From NCBI RefSeq assembly GCF_014268275.3, contig NZ_CP077084.1, forward strand, positions 1,922,001 through 1,986,000: DNA of 64,000 nt, written 5' to 3'. This DNA comes from Pseudomonas tritici. Its GTDB lineage: Bacteria; Pseudomonadota; Gammaproteobacteria; Pseudomonadales; Pseudomonadaceae. The notes beneath the pieces are model-generated. The model made no database searches. It was not told where the DNA came from and was given only the letters and a program-made list of their open reading frames with translations. The position numbers were made by a program, and so were the translations under genes. This document shows positions 1 to 7,944 of this stretch, piece after piece. Position 1 is the stretch's first letter. Each line of letters opens with the position of its first letter.

Positions 1-1
1 C

Positions 2-568
2 GTGAGCCTGGCGGACGCCGAGGGCAACAACCTGTTCGCCAGCGAAGCCACTGACGGCACGCCGCTGCTGCGCCAAGCGGTGGGTGGCATGCTCAGCACC
101 TTGCTCGATTCGCTGTTGCTGTTCTGCCCCAATGCCAACTCTTACCGTCGCTTCCAAACCAACAGCTACGCGCCACTGGCCGCCACCTGGGGCGTGGACA
201 ACCGCACCGTCAGCCTGCGCGTGCCCGGCGGGCCGGCCAACTCCCGGCATATCGAGCACCGCATCTGCGGCGCCGACGCCAACCCCTACTTGGCGGCTGC
301 CGCCATCCTGGCCGGCATCCACCGTGGCATCCGTGAACAGCGCGACCCCGGCGCTCCGGTTGAAGGCAATGGTTATGCCCAGGCCAAGGAACTGCTGCCG
401 ACCGACTGGCTTACCACGCTGCGCGCACTGGAAGGTTCACGCTGGGCGCGGGAGGCATTTGGCAGTGAATTCCTCGGTGTGTACCTGGCGGTAAAACGCG
501 CTGAGTATCGCCAGTTCATGGGCGAGGTAGGGGAGCAGGATTGGCGCTGGTATTTGCATCAGGCGTGA
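2..568 (+). CDS. Glutamine synthetase family protein, C-terminal part (5' end outside window)
   Basis: The reading frame is open to the window edge, so only the last 188 residues are present. They carry the C-terminal catalytic signature of glutamine synthetases: an SLRVPG stretch followed by RHIEHRICGADANPYLAAAA, where the Arg/Glu/Arg and NPYL residues line the ATP/glutamate site. The tail (YLAVKRAEYRQF) resembles the gamma-glutamylpolyamine synthetase branch (PuuA/PauA) more than GlnA. These enzymes ligate glutamate to ammonia or a polyamine using ATP. The exact substrate cannot be settled without the N-terminal half. The adjacent methyltransferase gene starts about 100 bases downstream and shows no obvious link. 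Confidence 0.85.
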   Translation: MSLADAEGNNLFASEATDGTPLLRQAVGGMLSTLLDSLLLFCPNANSYRRFQTNSYAPLAATWGVDNRTVSLRVPGGPANSRHIEHRICGADANPYLAAAAILAGIHRGIREQRDPGAPVEGNGYAQAKELLPTDWLTTLRALEGSRWAREAFGSEFLGVYLAVKRAEYRQFMGEVGEQDWRWYLHQA

Positions 569-670
569 GCCGGTGACAGGGCAGTGGTGGCTTCGACCTT
601 TTTTTCACGTTCTGCTGTTTAAGCTGCCAATCAAGGTCGTTCACTACCGTTCTACTGACATGAGCCCGCG

Positions 671-1267
671 ATGCCGTCACCACCATCCTCCATCGAGATC
701 GAATACGCCGAGCGCTGTGACCGTGAGCACGCTCGGGTCTGCGGCGATACGCGCCCGCCGGGACTGCGGCGGCGCCTGGCGTCGTGGCGCGACGAGTGGC
801 TGGTGCGCCAGGCGTTGAAAGTCGCCGGTGAACCGGGGCTGGTGCTCGATCTGGCCTGCGGTTCCGGGCGTTTCTGGCCAGTGTTGGCCGAACACGTCAA
901 CCGAGTGATCCTGGCATCGGACAATTCCCAGGACATGCTCGACCACGCACGCAGTCACCACCCGGCGTCCTTGCTCAAGCGAGTCAAGACGTTTCAGGGC
1001 TCGGCTTTTTCCATCGGTTTGTCGGCGAATGCAGTGGATTGCATTTTCTGCCTGGAGTTGTTTCGCCATGTCCCCAGCAGCGAAGGGCGCTTGGCGTTAT
1101 TGCGCGAGTTTCACCGGGTCAGCCGCGACACCGTGATCGTTTCTGTCAATTCTCGTACCGCCGTAGAGGACGAGTTTCGGCAGGCCGGCTTCAAGGTCCT
1201 GAATCATCAGGAATTCATGCCAGGCTCAAGCCTGTGGCGGGTCTACGTACTGCGTAAGAGAGGATAA
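671..1267 (+). CDS. Class I SAM-dependent methyltransferase
   Basis: This 198-residue protein has a Rossmann-type methyltransferase core. Motif I is LVLDLACGSGRFWPVL near residues 57–72, followed by an acidic strand end (ILASDNSQDML) and a motif IV-like stretch (DCIFCLELFRHV). It should transfer a methyl group from S-adenosylmethionine, but nothing identifies the substrate. The ATG at 671 has no clear Shine–Dalgarno sequence, and an ATG at 659 is out of frame. The gene stands alone between the glutamine synthetase relative and rnd. The Cys- and Arg-rich N-terminal 50 residues are unassigned. Confidence 0.8.
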   Translation: MPSPPSSIEIEYAERCDREHARVCGDTRPPGLRRRLASWRDEWLVRQALKVAGEPGLVLDLACGSGRFWPVLAEHVNRVILASDNSQDMLDHARSHHPASLLKRVKTFQGSAFSIGLSANAVDCIFCLELFRHVPSSEGRLALLREFHRVSRDTVIVSVNSRTAVEDEFRQAGFKVLNHQEFMPGSSLWRVYVLRKRG

Positions 1268-1389
1268 GTCCCGCCTGTCGGACTATTCTTCAAGTCTTGT
1301 CTGAGTTTTCATGGTCGCCTCTGCACTGCGGATGCTCGCAAGTCCCTTTCGCGATATATACTGCGCGCCATTCTTCAAGGGAGAGCCGT

Positions 1390-2523
1390 GTGGCCATCGA
1401 TATTCACTGGATCTGCGACAACGATAGCCTCGGCCAGCATTGCGCCGAATGGCAGCAGTTGCCATTCGTCGCCCTCGACACCGAATTCATGCGGGTCGAC
1501 ACCTTTTATCCCATTGCCGGGCTGATCCAGATCGGTGATGGCGTGCGCGCTTACCTGATCGACCCCCTGACCATCGACAACTGGCAACCGTTGGCCGCCC
1601 TGCTGGAAAACCCGGCGGTGATCAAGGTGGTGCATGCTTGCAGCGAAGACCTGGAAGTGTTGCTGCGCCTGACCGGCAGCCTGCCGGTGCCGTTGTTCGA
1701 TACCCAATTGGCTGCCGCTTATCTGAATCTTGGCTTCTCCATGGGCTATTCGCGCCTGGTGCAAGCCGTGCTGGATATCGAACTGCCCAAGGGCGAGACC
1801 CGTTCGGACTGGCTGCAGCGGCCGTTGTCCGAGACGCAGATCAGCTACGCCGCCGAAGACGCGCTGCACTTGGCCGAGGTGTACATCCGCCTGCGTCCGC
1901 AGCTGTCCGACGATAAATACGCCTGGGTGTTGGACGATGGTGCCGAATTGGTCGCCAACCTGCGCCGCGAAGTCGACCCGTACGAGGTGTACCGCGACGC
2001 CAAGCTGGCGTGGAAACTCTCACGTGCCCAACTCGCCGTGCTGCGTGAGCTGTGTGCCTGGCGCGAGCAGCAAGCCCGCGCCCGTGACCTGCCGCGCAAC
2101 CGCGTCATCCGCGAACACTCGTTGTGGCCCCTGGCCAAATCCCAGCCGGATAACCTCGCCGCCCTGGGCAAGATCGAAGACATGCACCCGCGCACCGTAC
2201 GTCAGGACGGCCAGTTCCTGCTCGACCTGATCAAACGTGCCGGCAGCGTGCCGATGGACCAATGGCCACCCGCCGTTGCCGAGCCTTTGCCGGTGGATGC
2301 CGCTGCGTTGATCAAGCAACTGCGCGCCTTGGGCCAAACGTTCGCCGAGCGCCTGGACATGGCACCGGAACTGATGCTGCGCAAGAAAACTCTTGAGGCC
2401 TTGGTCAAAAGTGGCTACCCCAATGGGCCTTATAAATTGCCAGACTCGCTGCGTGGCTGGCGCCGCGAGTTGATGGGCCAGGCGCTGCTCGACAGCCTGG
2501 CCACTGCCGGAGAACAGCCTTGA
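1390..2523 (+). CDS. rnd: Ribonuclease D
   Basis: This is a 3'-5' exoribonuclease that trims tRNA precursors and other stable RNAs. The DEDD exonuclease residues are visible: ALDTEF (Asp30, Glu32), the [10 protein letters not shown] block, and [13 protein letters not shown] with the final Asp and Tyr. An HRDC-type helical region follows ([23 protein letters not shown] split across residues 215–240). The length of 377 residues is normal. I chose the GTG at 1390 because AAGGGAG at 1377–1383 sits six bases upstream and the family begins VAIDIHWI. The frame extends to 1297 but that part has no ribosome site. The stop overlaps the TTG start of ycgL, so the two are translationally coupled. Confidence 0.95.
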   Translation: MAIDIHWICDNDSLGQHCAEWQQLPFVALDTEFMRVDTFYPIAGLIQIGDGVRAYLIDPLTIDNWQPLAALLENPAVIKVVHACSEDLEVLLRLTGSLPVPLFDTQLAAAYLNLGFSMGYSRLVQAVLDIELPKGETRSDWLQRPLSETQISYAAEDALHLAEVYIRLRPQLSDDKYAWVLDDGAELVANLRREVDPYEVYRDAKLAWKLSRAQLAVLRELCAWREQQARARDLPRNRVIREHSLWPLAKSQPDNLAALGKIEDMHPRTVRQDGQFLLDLIKRAGSVPMDQWPPAVAEPLPVDAAALIKQLRALGQTFAERLDMAPELMLRKKTLEALVKSGYPNGPYKLPDSLRGWRRELMGQALLDSLATAGEQP

Positions 2524-2813
2524 AACGTATTTGCTCCATCTATCGCAGCAAGAAAAAAGACGGGATGTACCTCTACGTGCTGAAAAGTGATGCCTTGGAG
2601 CGCGTGCCTGAACCGTTGATGGAAGCCTTCGGCAAGGCGCATCACGCGTTTGACATGGTGCTGACGCCGGAGCGCAAACTGTCCCGTGAGGACATCGCCG
2701 TGGTCCTGGAAAACCTCGACAAGCAGGGTTACCACCTGCAAATGCCGCCAGCCGAGGACGAGTACATCGAACACTTGCCCGAAGAGCTGTTGCGCCGTAA
2801 CGACCCGATGTGA
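2520..2813 (+). CDS. ycgL: YcgL-family protein
   Basis: This small cytoplasmic protein (97 residues) belongs to the YcgL family, recognised from the N-terminus [20 protein letters not shown] and the central [13 protein letters not shown]. The biochemical role is unknown. The start is a TTG whose last two bases form the TGA stop of rnd (TTGA overlap), so expression is coupled to RNase D. The same rnd–ycgL order occurs in other pseudomonads as I recall, suggesting an RNA-related role, but that is inference. A short perfect hairpin follows at 2821–2838. Confidence 0.9.
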   Translation: MKRICSIYRSKKKDGMYLYVLKSDALERVPEPLMEAFGKAHHAFDMVLTPERKLSREDIAVVLENLDKQGYHLQMPPAEDEYIEHLPEELLRRNDPM

Positions 2814-2820
2814 TCGGTGA

Positions 2821-2838
2821 GTGCCCTGTTCAGGGCAC
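2821..2838. other. Perfect short hairpin downstream of ycgL
   Basis: GTGCCCTG-TT-CAGGGCAC is a perfect 8-bp palindrome starting eight bases after the ycgL stop. It lacks a T run, so it is not a classical intrinsic terminator. It may stabilise the 3' end of the rnd–ycgL transcript. Confidence 0.5.
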
Positions 2839-2920
2839 AGTCTTCAATGGAATCGTATAAGTGGGCGGTGGCCGTAAGGATGCGGGCGGCCGTCCGTATT
2901 GTTTTTGAAAGGTTTGAACC

Positions 2921-3853
2921 ATGCGTGTTCTGATTGCTGAACAGGATCACCCGCTCTACGCCCGATTGCTGGGTGACCTGGCCCCGGACCTTGAGGTGCT
3001 GACCAGCGGCGACTCCGCCGAACTGTCGCGCCTGGCCGCCGATTGCCCGGTATGGCTGGGCCAGCCCGACCTGCTGGCGACGTTGTTGCGCCAGGGCCAT
3101 CACCCGCAATGGCTGCAGTCGACCTGGGCCGGCATTACGCCGCTGCTGGCTGAAGGCTTGCCGCGCGACTACCGCCTGACCCGCGCGGTCGGCATCTTTG
3201 GCCAGGTCATGGCTGAATTTATCCTCACCTATATGCTCGGCCACGAGCGCGAAGTGTTGGCGCGCCTGGTCAGCCAGGTCGAGCGCAAGTGGGACAACCG
3301 CTTGGGCCAGAGCCTGGCGGGGCGCAAGGCGTTGATCGTCGGCACCGGCGATATCGGCCAGAGCGTTGCCGGGTTCCTCGTGCCGTTTGGCGTGAAGCTG
3401 TATGGCATCGCAAGCGAAGCGCGTGAGCAGGCACCGTTTCTCGAAGTGGCTGGGCTCGACCAACTGGGCCGGCTGGTGGGGGAGGTGGACTACGTGATCA
3501 ACCTGCTGCCCAACACGCCGAACACCCATGATGTGTACGACGCAGCGCTGTTCAAGCAATTCAAGCCGACGGGGTTGTTTATCAACGTCGGGCGCGGTGT
3601 GGCGGTGGTGGATGCTGACTTGGTCGAGGCCTTGAAGGAAGGGCATTTGGCGGGCGCAGTCATCGATGTCTGCCGTCAGGAGCCGCTGCCGCAGCGTCAT
3701 CCGTTCTGGACCGCCTGGGGGTTGTTGTTGACGGGTCACAGCTCGGCGCCGACTTCGCCGCAATTGATGGTGGAGTTGTTCCTACAGAACCTGCGCGCGT
3801 ACCAGGCCAAGGAAGCGCTGCGCGGCGAAGTGGATTTCGACCGCGGTTACTGA
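2921..3853 (+). CDS. D-2-hydroxyacid dehydrogenase (NAD(P)-dependent)
   Basis: This 310-residue protein is a member of the D-isomer 2-hydroxyacid dehydrogenase family (the glyoxylate/hydroxypyruvate reductase type), which reduces 2-keto acids with NAD(P)H. The nucleotide-binding motif GTGDIGQSVAGF lies near residues 142–153. The catalytic Arg is in NVGRGVAVVD, the Glu in CRQEPLPQRH, and the His in LTGHSSAPTSP. Preceding DNA offers GAAAGG about ten bases before the ATG. The substrate is not inferable from sequence. It is convergent with the nitroreductase gene, leaving a 32-base gap. Confidence 0.9.
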   Translation: MRVLIAEQDHPLYARLLGDLAPDLEVLTSGDSAELSRLAADCPVWLGQPDLLATLLRQGHHPQWLQSTWAGITPLLAEGLPRDYRLTRAVGIFGQVMAEFILTYMLGHEREVLARLVSQVERKWDNRLGQSLAGRKALIVGTGDIGQSVAGFLVPFGVKLYGIASEAREQAPFLEVAGLDQLGRLVGEVDYVINLLPNTPNTHDVYDAALFKQFKPTGLFINVGRGVAVVDADLVEALKEGHLAGAVIDVCRQEPLPQRHPFWTAWGLLLTGHSSAPTSPQLMVELFLQNLRAYQAKEALRGEVDFDRGY

Positions 3854-3885
3854 CACAACGCTCCCACAGGGGATCTCGGCCAGGT

Positions 3886-4470
3886 TTAGAGGCTGAAATC
3901 ACCTTCCGACACCAGCTCGCTCAACGGCCGGCGCGGGCTTGGCACTTCACGGCCTTGCAGGTATTCCGGCAAGGTCGACTTGTCACCCAGCTTGCCAATC
4001 GCCACGGCGGCATGCAGCGCATAACCGTCTGGAATCTTCAGCTCTTTGCGGGTCAGCTCCTGATCGAAGCCGGCCATGCCGTGGGTGTGCCAGCCGCTGA
4101 GGCTGGCTTGCAACGCCAGGTGGCCCCAGGCCGAACCCGTGTCGAAGGTGTGCCACAGCGCCGGGGTTTCTTCGGTGGCGCCCGGGGCGGTGAATTCGGT
4201 TTTCGACGCGATGATCACCAGGGCCGACGCGTGTTGCGCCCAGCCACGGTTGAATTCATTCAGCAAACCCAGGAAACGCTCCCAGTCCGGCGTGTCGCGG
4301 CGCGCGTAAAGAAAACGCCATGGCTGTGAGTTGTAGGCGGACGGCGCCCAGCGTGCGGCTTCAAAGAAACTCAGCAGGGTTTCCTGGGAGATGGTTTCGC
4401 CGGTGAAGGCGCGGGGTGACCAGCGGTCGGTGAACTGGTTATGGATCGGATAGTCGGCAACACGTGTCAT
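3886..4470 (-). CDS. Nitroreductase family protein
   Basis: This FMN-dependent NAD(P)H oxidoreductase has 194 residues. The N-terminal RWSPRAFTGE followed by FFEAARWAPSAYNSQPWRFLYA is the FMN phosphate-binding signature, and GSAWGHLALQASLSGWHTHGM forms the second flavin-contact region. Such enzymes reduce nitro groups, quinones or enals; the natural substrate is unknown. The ATG at 4470 is chosen because AGGAA precedes it by about eight bases. An in-frame ATG 33 bases upstream lacks a ribosome site. It is transcribed divergently from ycgN. Confidence 0.88.
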   Translation of the reverse strand: MTRVADYPIHNQFTDRWSPRAFTGETISQETLLSFFEAARWAPSAYNSQPWRFLYARRDTPDWERFLGLLNEFNRGWAQHASALVIIASKTEFTAPGATEETPALWHTFDTGSAWGHLALQASLSGWHTHGMAGFDQELTRKELKIPDGYALHAAVAIGKLGDKSTLPEYLQGREVPSPRRPLSELVSEGDFSL

Positions 4471-4559
4471 GGAGCAGTTCCTGATCGTCAATTCGGCGTT
4501 CAAAGTTACTGCGCGCCCACTAGACTGACAAGTGGTGTTACACCGCCAGTCGTAAGCGC

Positions 4560-4588
4560 TTGGCCCCAGGGGCCGTGGGCACTAGACT
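4560..4588 (+). promoter_or_regulatory. Candidate sigma-70 promoter for ycgN
   Basis: TTGGCC at 4560–4565 and TAGACT at 4583–4588 are separated by 17 bases and lie about 40 bases before the ycgN ATG. The decamer CACTAGACTG spanning the -10 is repeated directly at 4518–4527. This is a pattern match only. Confidence 0.4.
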
Positions 4589-4624
4589 GGCGGCCTTTTC
4601 ACCTACCGATACTGATGTAGAGCC

Positions 4625-5074
4625 ATGGCCGCCAAAGTCGAACCTTTCTGGATACGCAAAACCCTTGAACACCTCGACCAGGAGGAGTGGGAGTCGTTGT
4701 GCGACGGCTGTGGCCTGTGCTGCCTGCAGAAGCTCGAGGACGAAGACGACAACAGCGTCTATTACACGCGTATCGCCTGTAAACTGCTGGACCTGAACAC
4801 CTGCCAGTGCACCGACTACCCCAACCGCCGTGCGTCGGTGCCGGACTGCATCCAGCTCACCCCCGGCCAGGCGGATCAGTTCAAATGGCTGCCGCCGACC
4901 TGCGGCTATCGTCTGGTCAGCGAACGCAAGGACCTGCCACTGTGGCACCACTTGGTCTGCGGCGACCGTGATGCTGTGCACCAAGAACGCATTTCCCAGT
5001 CCGGGCGCATGCTCAGCGAAGGCAGCGTGCCCGAGGACGACTGGGAGGATTACCTGATTTTCCGTGCGGGCTAA
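4625..5074 (+). CDS. ycgN: YcgN-family cysteine-cluster protein
   Basis: This 149-residue protein of the UPF0260/YkgJ-type cysteine-cluster family has many conserved cysteines: [12 protein letters not shown] near residues 25–36, then [13 protein letters not shown] and VPDCIQL. The spacing suggests a bound metal or Fe–S cluster, but no reaction is established. The ATG at 4625 follows a short leader with a plausible promoter at 4560–4588. The stop is only 12 bases before the start of the following exported protein, so they are probably co-transcribed. Orthologs in gamma-proteobacteria are usually about this length. Confidence 0.9.
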   Translation: MAAKVEPFWIRKTLEHLDQEEWESLCDGCGLCCLQKLEDEDDNSVYYTRIACKLLDLNTCQCTDYPNRRASVPDCIQLTPGQADQFKWLPPTCGYRLVSERKDLPLWHHLVCGDRDAVHQERISQSGRMLSEGSVPEDDWEDYLIFRAG

Positions 5075-5086
5075 AAAGGAGTGTGT

Positions 5087-6304
5087 ATGAAGGGGGGGCG
5101 GCTGGGGGTGAGCCTGGTACTGCTGGCACTGAGCATGCCAGCGTGGAGCGCGAAGAAAATCGACTTGGATTATCACGTCAAACTCCTGCCCCAGAGCGAT
5201 CAGGCCGAGGTGCGCGTAAACCTGTCACAGGGCTCGGCGGTGCGCAGCCTGAACTTTGACCTCGGCCACGACGGTGACTACAGCGACTTCAAGGCCGATG
5301 GCCAGTGGAGCATCACTGAGCACCGTGGCCTGTGGCAACCCAGCGCCAACAAGGCCAGCCTGACCTACCGCGTGCGCCTCACCCACGCGCGCAAGCCCGG
5401 CATCTATGAAGCGCGCATGACGCCGAGCTGGGCGCTGTTTCGCGGCGAAGACCTAGTGCCCCCGGCGCGGCTCGACCAGCAAGACGGTGTCGAGTTGGTC
5501 TCCCGGCTGGTGTTCGAACTGCCGGCAGGCTGGAAAAGCGTCGAGACCGTATGGCCGCGTATCGGCAAGAACAAATTCCGCATTGATAACGTCTCCCGCC
5601 TGTTCGACCGGCCCACCGGCTGGATGCTCGCCGGTACCCTCGGCAGCCGTCGCGTACGCCTGGGCGAGACGGAAGTCACCGTGGCCTCGCCCAAGGGCCA
5701 GGCCATGCGGCGCATGGATGTGCTGACGTTGCTGACTTTTGTCTGGCCGCAGGTGGAAGCAGCGTTCCCGCGTCATCCGGCCAAGCTGCTGGTGGTGGGC
5801 GCCAGTGACCCGATGCGCCGTGGTGCGTTTGCGGCACGCGACTCGATCTACCTCAATAGCCGCACGCCGCTGGTCGGCGAAAACGGCAGCAGCGCGTTGA
5901 TCCGTGAAGTGGTGCAGGCGATTGGGCGCTTCAACGATCACGACACCAGTGACTGGGTCAGCGAGGGTTTGGGCGAGTATTACGCAATTGAACTGCTGCG
6001 CCGAGCCGGAGGCATTACTGATGAGCGGTATGAGGCCATCCAGGCGCGCCTGGCGAAGGAAGGCAAGGACGTGACCAGCCTGCGCGGCGAGCACGCCAGC
6101 GGCGCGACGGTGGCACGGGCGGTGGTAGTGTTGCAGGAGTTGGATCGCGAGATTCGGGTGAAGACCCACAACAAACGGTCGCTGGATGACCTGGCTCAGG
6201 CGGTGATGCGGGCAGACAGCATCACCACGGCGGAGTTTGTAAAGCTGGCTGAGAGCATTATTGGCGAGCCCTCAGTGGTGCTCGACAGCAAATTATTGCG
6301 TTGA
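5087..6304 (+). CDS. Exported protein with degenerate gluzincin (M1/M61-like) peptidase fold
   Basis: The product has 405 residues with a clear signal peptide (MKGGRLGVSLVLLALSMPAW then SA, likely cut before KKIDL). The N-terminal half looks beta-rich. Near residues 272–300 the segment LIREVVQAIGRF…DWVSEGLGEYYAIELL resembles the zinc site of M1/M61 peptidases, where HExxH is followed about 20 residues later by W(L)xEGxxEYY. Here both histidines are replaced (R273-E-V-V-Q277), so it is likely inactive as a zinc peptidase. The ATG at 5087 is chosen because AAGGAG ends five bases upstream; the in-frame GTG at 5081 overlaps that ribosome site. It follows ycgN closely. The function is unknown. Confidence 0.7.
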   Translation: MKGGRLGVSLVLLALSMPAWSAKKIDLDYHVKLLPQSDQAEVRVNLSQGSAVRSLNFDLGHDGDYSDFKADGQWSITEHRGLWQPSANKASLTYRVRLTHARKPGIYEARMTPSWALFRGEDLVPPARLDQQDGVELVSRLVFELPAGWKSVETVWPRIGKNKFRIDNVSRLFDRPTGWMLAGTLGSRRVRLGETEVTVASPKGQAMRRMDVLTLLTFVWPQVEAAFPRHPAKLLVVGASDPMRRGAFAARDSIYLNSRTPLVGENGSSALIREVVQAIGRFNDHDTSDWVSEGLGEYYAIELLRRAGGITDERYEAIQARLAKEGKDVTSLRGEHASGATVARAVVVLQELDREIRVKTHNKRSLDDLAQAVMRADSITTAEFVKLAESIIGEPSVVLDSKLLR

Positions 6305-6315
6305 CGCAAATCATT

Positions 6316-6403
6316 GTGGGAGCTGGCTTGCCTGCGATAGCGGTCTATCAGCTACTGAACCAGCAACCTGACACACTGCTATCGCGGGCAAGCCCGCTCC
6401 CAC
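6316..6403. repeat. REPIN, class 1 (mixed arms)
   Basis: Two inverted REP sequences flank a 40-base spacer. The left arm is GTGGGAGCTGGCTTGCCTGC and the right arm is the complement of GTGGGAGCGGGCTTGCCCGC, so the arms belong to two sequence variants. It sits between convergent genes ending at 6304 and 6425. Confidence 0.85.
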
Positions 6404-6424
6404 ATTTAACCGAGTTCGGCTGGA

Positions 6425-6766
6425 CTACTTGGTTGCTTTTTCAGCCGCCACTTCCGCCTTGGTCTTCAAGTTCTGCAACTCTTCCCCGGCCCGCTCGATC
6501 TTCGCACGTACCGTGTTCATTTCCTGGCGGCCCTGTGCAAGTTTGTCCTTGAGCGAACTGTGCCCGGTGAACCCACGCGCCAGCGCCACACCGCCGATCG
6601 CCACTTGGATCAAGCCGAAAATCCCGCCACGGCGCAGGCCTTTGCCCACCATCATCACGCCACCCGCCACTGAGCCGATGCGTTCCCAACCGTGCACGTT
6701 TTGCTGCGGCTGCGTTTCAAACGGGGTGTGTTCGATGATAGGGCGCAAGGTTTTGCTGTCGCTCAT
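6425..6766 (-). CDS. DUF2892 (YgaP-like) small membrane protein with C-terminal coiled coil
   Basis: This 113-residue protein contains the DUF2892 motif: NVHGWERIGSVAGGVMMVGK, then a Gly-rich hydrophobic pair of helices (GGIFGLIQVAIGGVALARGFTGH) at about residues 28–75. The remaining 35 residues (KDKLAQGRQEMNTVRAKIER onward) are a charged heptad-like helix, probably a coiled coil. It is predicted to be an inner-membrane protein; the function is unknown. The start at 6766 is set by GGAGA six bases upstream. The frame remains open further upstream into the neighbouring methyltransferase gene, but that part is an overlap artefact. Confidence 0.8.
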   Translation of the reverse strand: MSDSKTLRPIIEHTPFETQPQQNVHGWERIGSVAGGVMMVGKGLRRGGIFGLIQVAIGGVALARGFTGHSSLKDKLAQGRQEMNTVRAKIERAGEELQNLKTKAEVAAEKATK

Positions 6767-6834
6767 GATCTGTCTCCAACGTTGGCTAGTGATATGTAGC
6801 TGACTGCTGGCACTTGCCGGATGTTCCGAAAAAA

Positions 6835-7302
6835 TCAGTACTTGGGGCCCGAACGGGTGTTGTTGCCCTTGGCCAGTCGATCGTAGAGCACCACGTTGAC
6901 GGTGGCGGCGAGGTTCATGCAGCCGGTGGTCGGGATGTAGACCACGTCTTCGCACCAGTCGCGGATCTCTTTGTCGAGGGAGCCGTCTTCAGGTCCGAAG
7001 ATGTACAACGCGCGGTCGGGGTGGGTGTATTCAGGCAACGGGCGAGCGCCTTCCACCAGCTCCACGGCGACGGGGATGCAGCCCAGGGGCAGGATCTTTT
7101 TCAGGTCATCAATGCCGATCAGCGGAATGTCATGGTGGACTTTCTTGGTGTCGGTAATGAAATCCCGGGCGCGCTCGTAGCGCACGCCGGTGTAGAACAC
7201 CGAGGCCACGCCGTAGCAGCCGGCGGCACGCATGACCGAGCCGACGTTTTCGGGGGATTTGGGGTTATACAGACCGATGCAGCTGTAGCGTTTATTGCCC
7301 AC
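6835..7302 (-). CDS. TrmH/SpoU-family RNA 2'-O-methyltransferase
   Basis: This compact SPOUT methyltransferase (155 residues) has only the catalytic domain. Motif 1 is YNPKSPENVGSVMRAAGCYG (residues 12–31) with the Asn and Arg used in catalysis. Motif 2 is YIFGPEDGSL, and motif 3 is IPTTGCMNLAATVNVVLYDRL, which forms the SAM-binding knot. It methylates a ribose 2'-OH in tRNA or rRNA; the target nucleotide is not known. It is transcribed away from the HNH gene upstream, with an inverted REP element in between. Confidence 0.88.
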   Translation of the reverse strand: MGNKRYSCIGLYNPKSPENVGSVMRAAGCYGVASVFYTGVRYERARDFITDTKKVHHDIPLIGIDDLKKILPLGCIPVAVELVEGARPLPEYTHPDRALYIFGPEDGSLDKEIRDWCEDVVYIPTTGCMNLAATVNVVLYDRLAKGNNTRSGPKY

Positions 7303-7371
7303 GGGGAAGGGTGCCTTGGAGGAAAACGGCGATTATACGGCCTGGAAGTGATGCATTGCTTGGGCGATCGC

Positions 7372-7446
7372 CTTCGCGAGCAAGCCCGCTCCCACATTTT
7401 GATTTGTGAACACCTTCAAAATGTGGGAGCGGGCTTGCTCGCGAAG
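7372..7446. repeat. Inverted-geometry REP pair, class 1
   Basis: CTTCGCGAGCAAGCCCGCTC…CCCACATTTT and its exact complement flank an 18-base loop. The TCGCGA ends are outermost and the GTGGGAG ends innermost, opposite to the usual REPIN layout. The arms are about 29 bp and perfectly paired. It lies just downstream of the HNH gene (minus strand). Confidence 0.85.
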
Positions 7447-7471
7447 AGGCCAGACCAGGCAAAGAAGATCT

Positions 7472-7846
7472 TCAGTCGTCTTTCTTCATAAGGCCAGCCA
7501 ACGCCGCAAACGGGTTATGCGTCGCCTTGGCAATCGTCGGGCTGCTGGTGGAGCCTTCGCCGAAGTACTGCTGGTCGGTGTAGCGCGAGTGTTCGTTGTC
7601 GTGGCAATACAGGCAGAGCAACTCCCAGTTGGAACCGTCCTGGGGATTGTCATCATGATTGTGGTTGCGGTGGTGTACGGTCAGCTCACTCAGGCGTTTG
7701 CCGGCGAACTCACGGGCGCAGCGGCCGCACACGTGGGGGTACATCTTCAAGGCTTTGTCGCGATAGCCCATTTCCCGGTCGCGCTGGGCATCGGCGAGGA
7801 TACGATCCAGCTTGGCGGTGTGGGAGGGCGGGTTGGTCGAGCTCAT
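7472..7846 (-). CDS. yajD: YajD-like HNH nuclease family protein
   Basis: This 124-residue protein has the HNH fold: CGRCA zinc-knuckle cysteines near residues 40–43, then LTVHHRNHNHDDNPQDGSNW with the catalytic His pair and Asn, and LLCLYCHDNEHSRY with the second CxxC and final His. It is a predicted metal-dependent nuclease of the YajD family, whose in vivo role is unknown. Two adjacent ATGs exist; the second (7846) is preferred because AGGAG lies five bases upstream. The C-terminal 30 residues (THNPFAALAGLMKKDD) are a short helix typical of this family. Confidence 0.88.
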   Translation of the reverse strand: MSSTNPPSHTAKLDRILADAQRDREMGYRDKALKMYPHVCGRCAREFAGKRLSELTVHHRNHNHDDNPQDGSNWELLCLYCHDNEHSRYTDQQYFGEGSTSSPTIAKATHNPFAALAGLMKKDD

Positions 7847-7944
7847 CATGGCTCCTGGCTATTGGGTGGTTCACGGATAAGGTTGATTCTAGCCGCTTGC
7901 GTTGTAAATGACCGCTTCACTTTATCGATAAGGAGCTGAACATC

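Noticed and set aside
6301..7450. Palindrome clusters as a CRISPR array
   Set aside because: Repeats are inverted rather than direct, few, and lack unique spacers of constant length; no cas genes are present.
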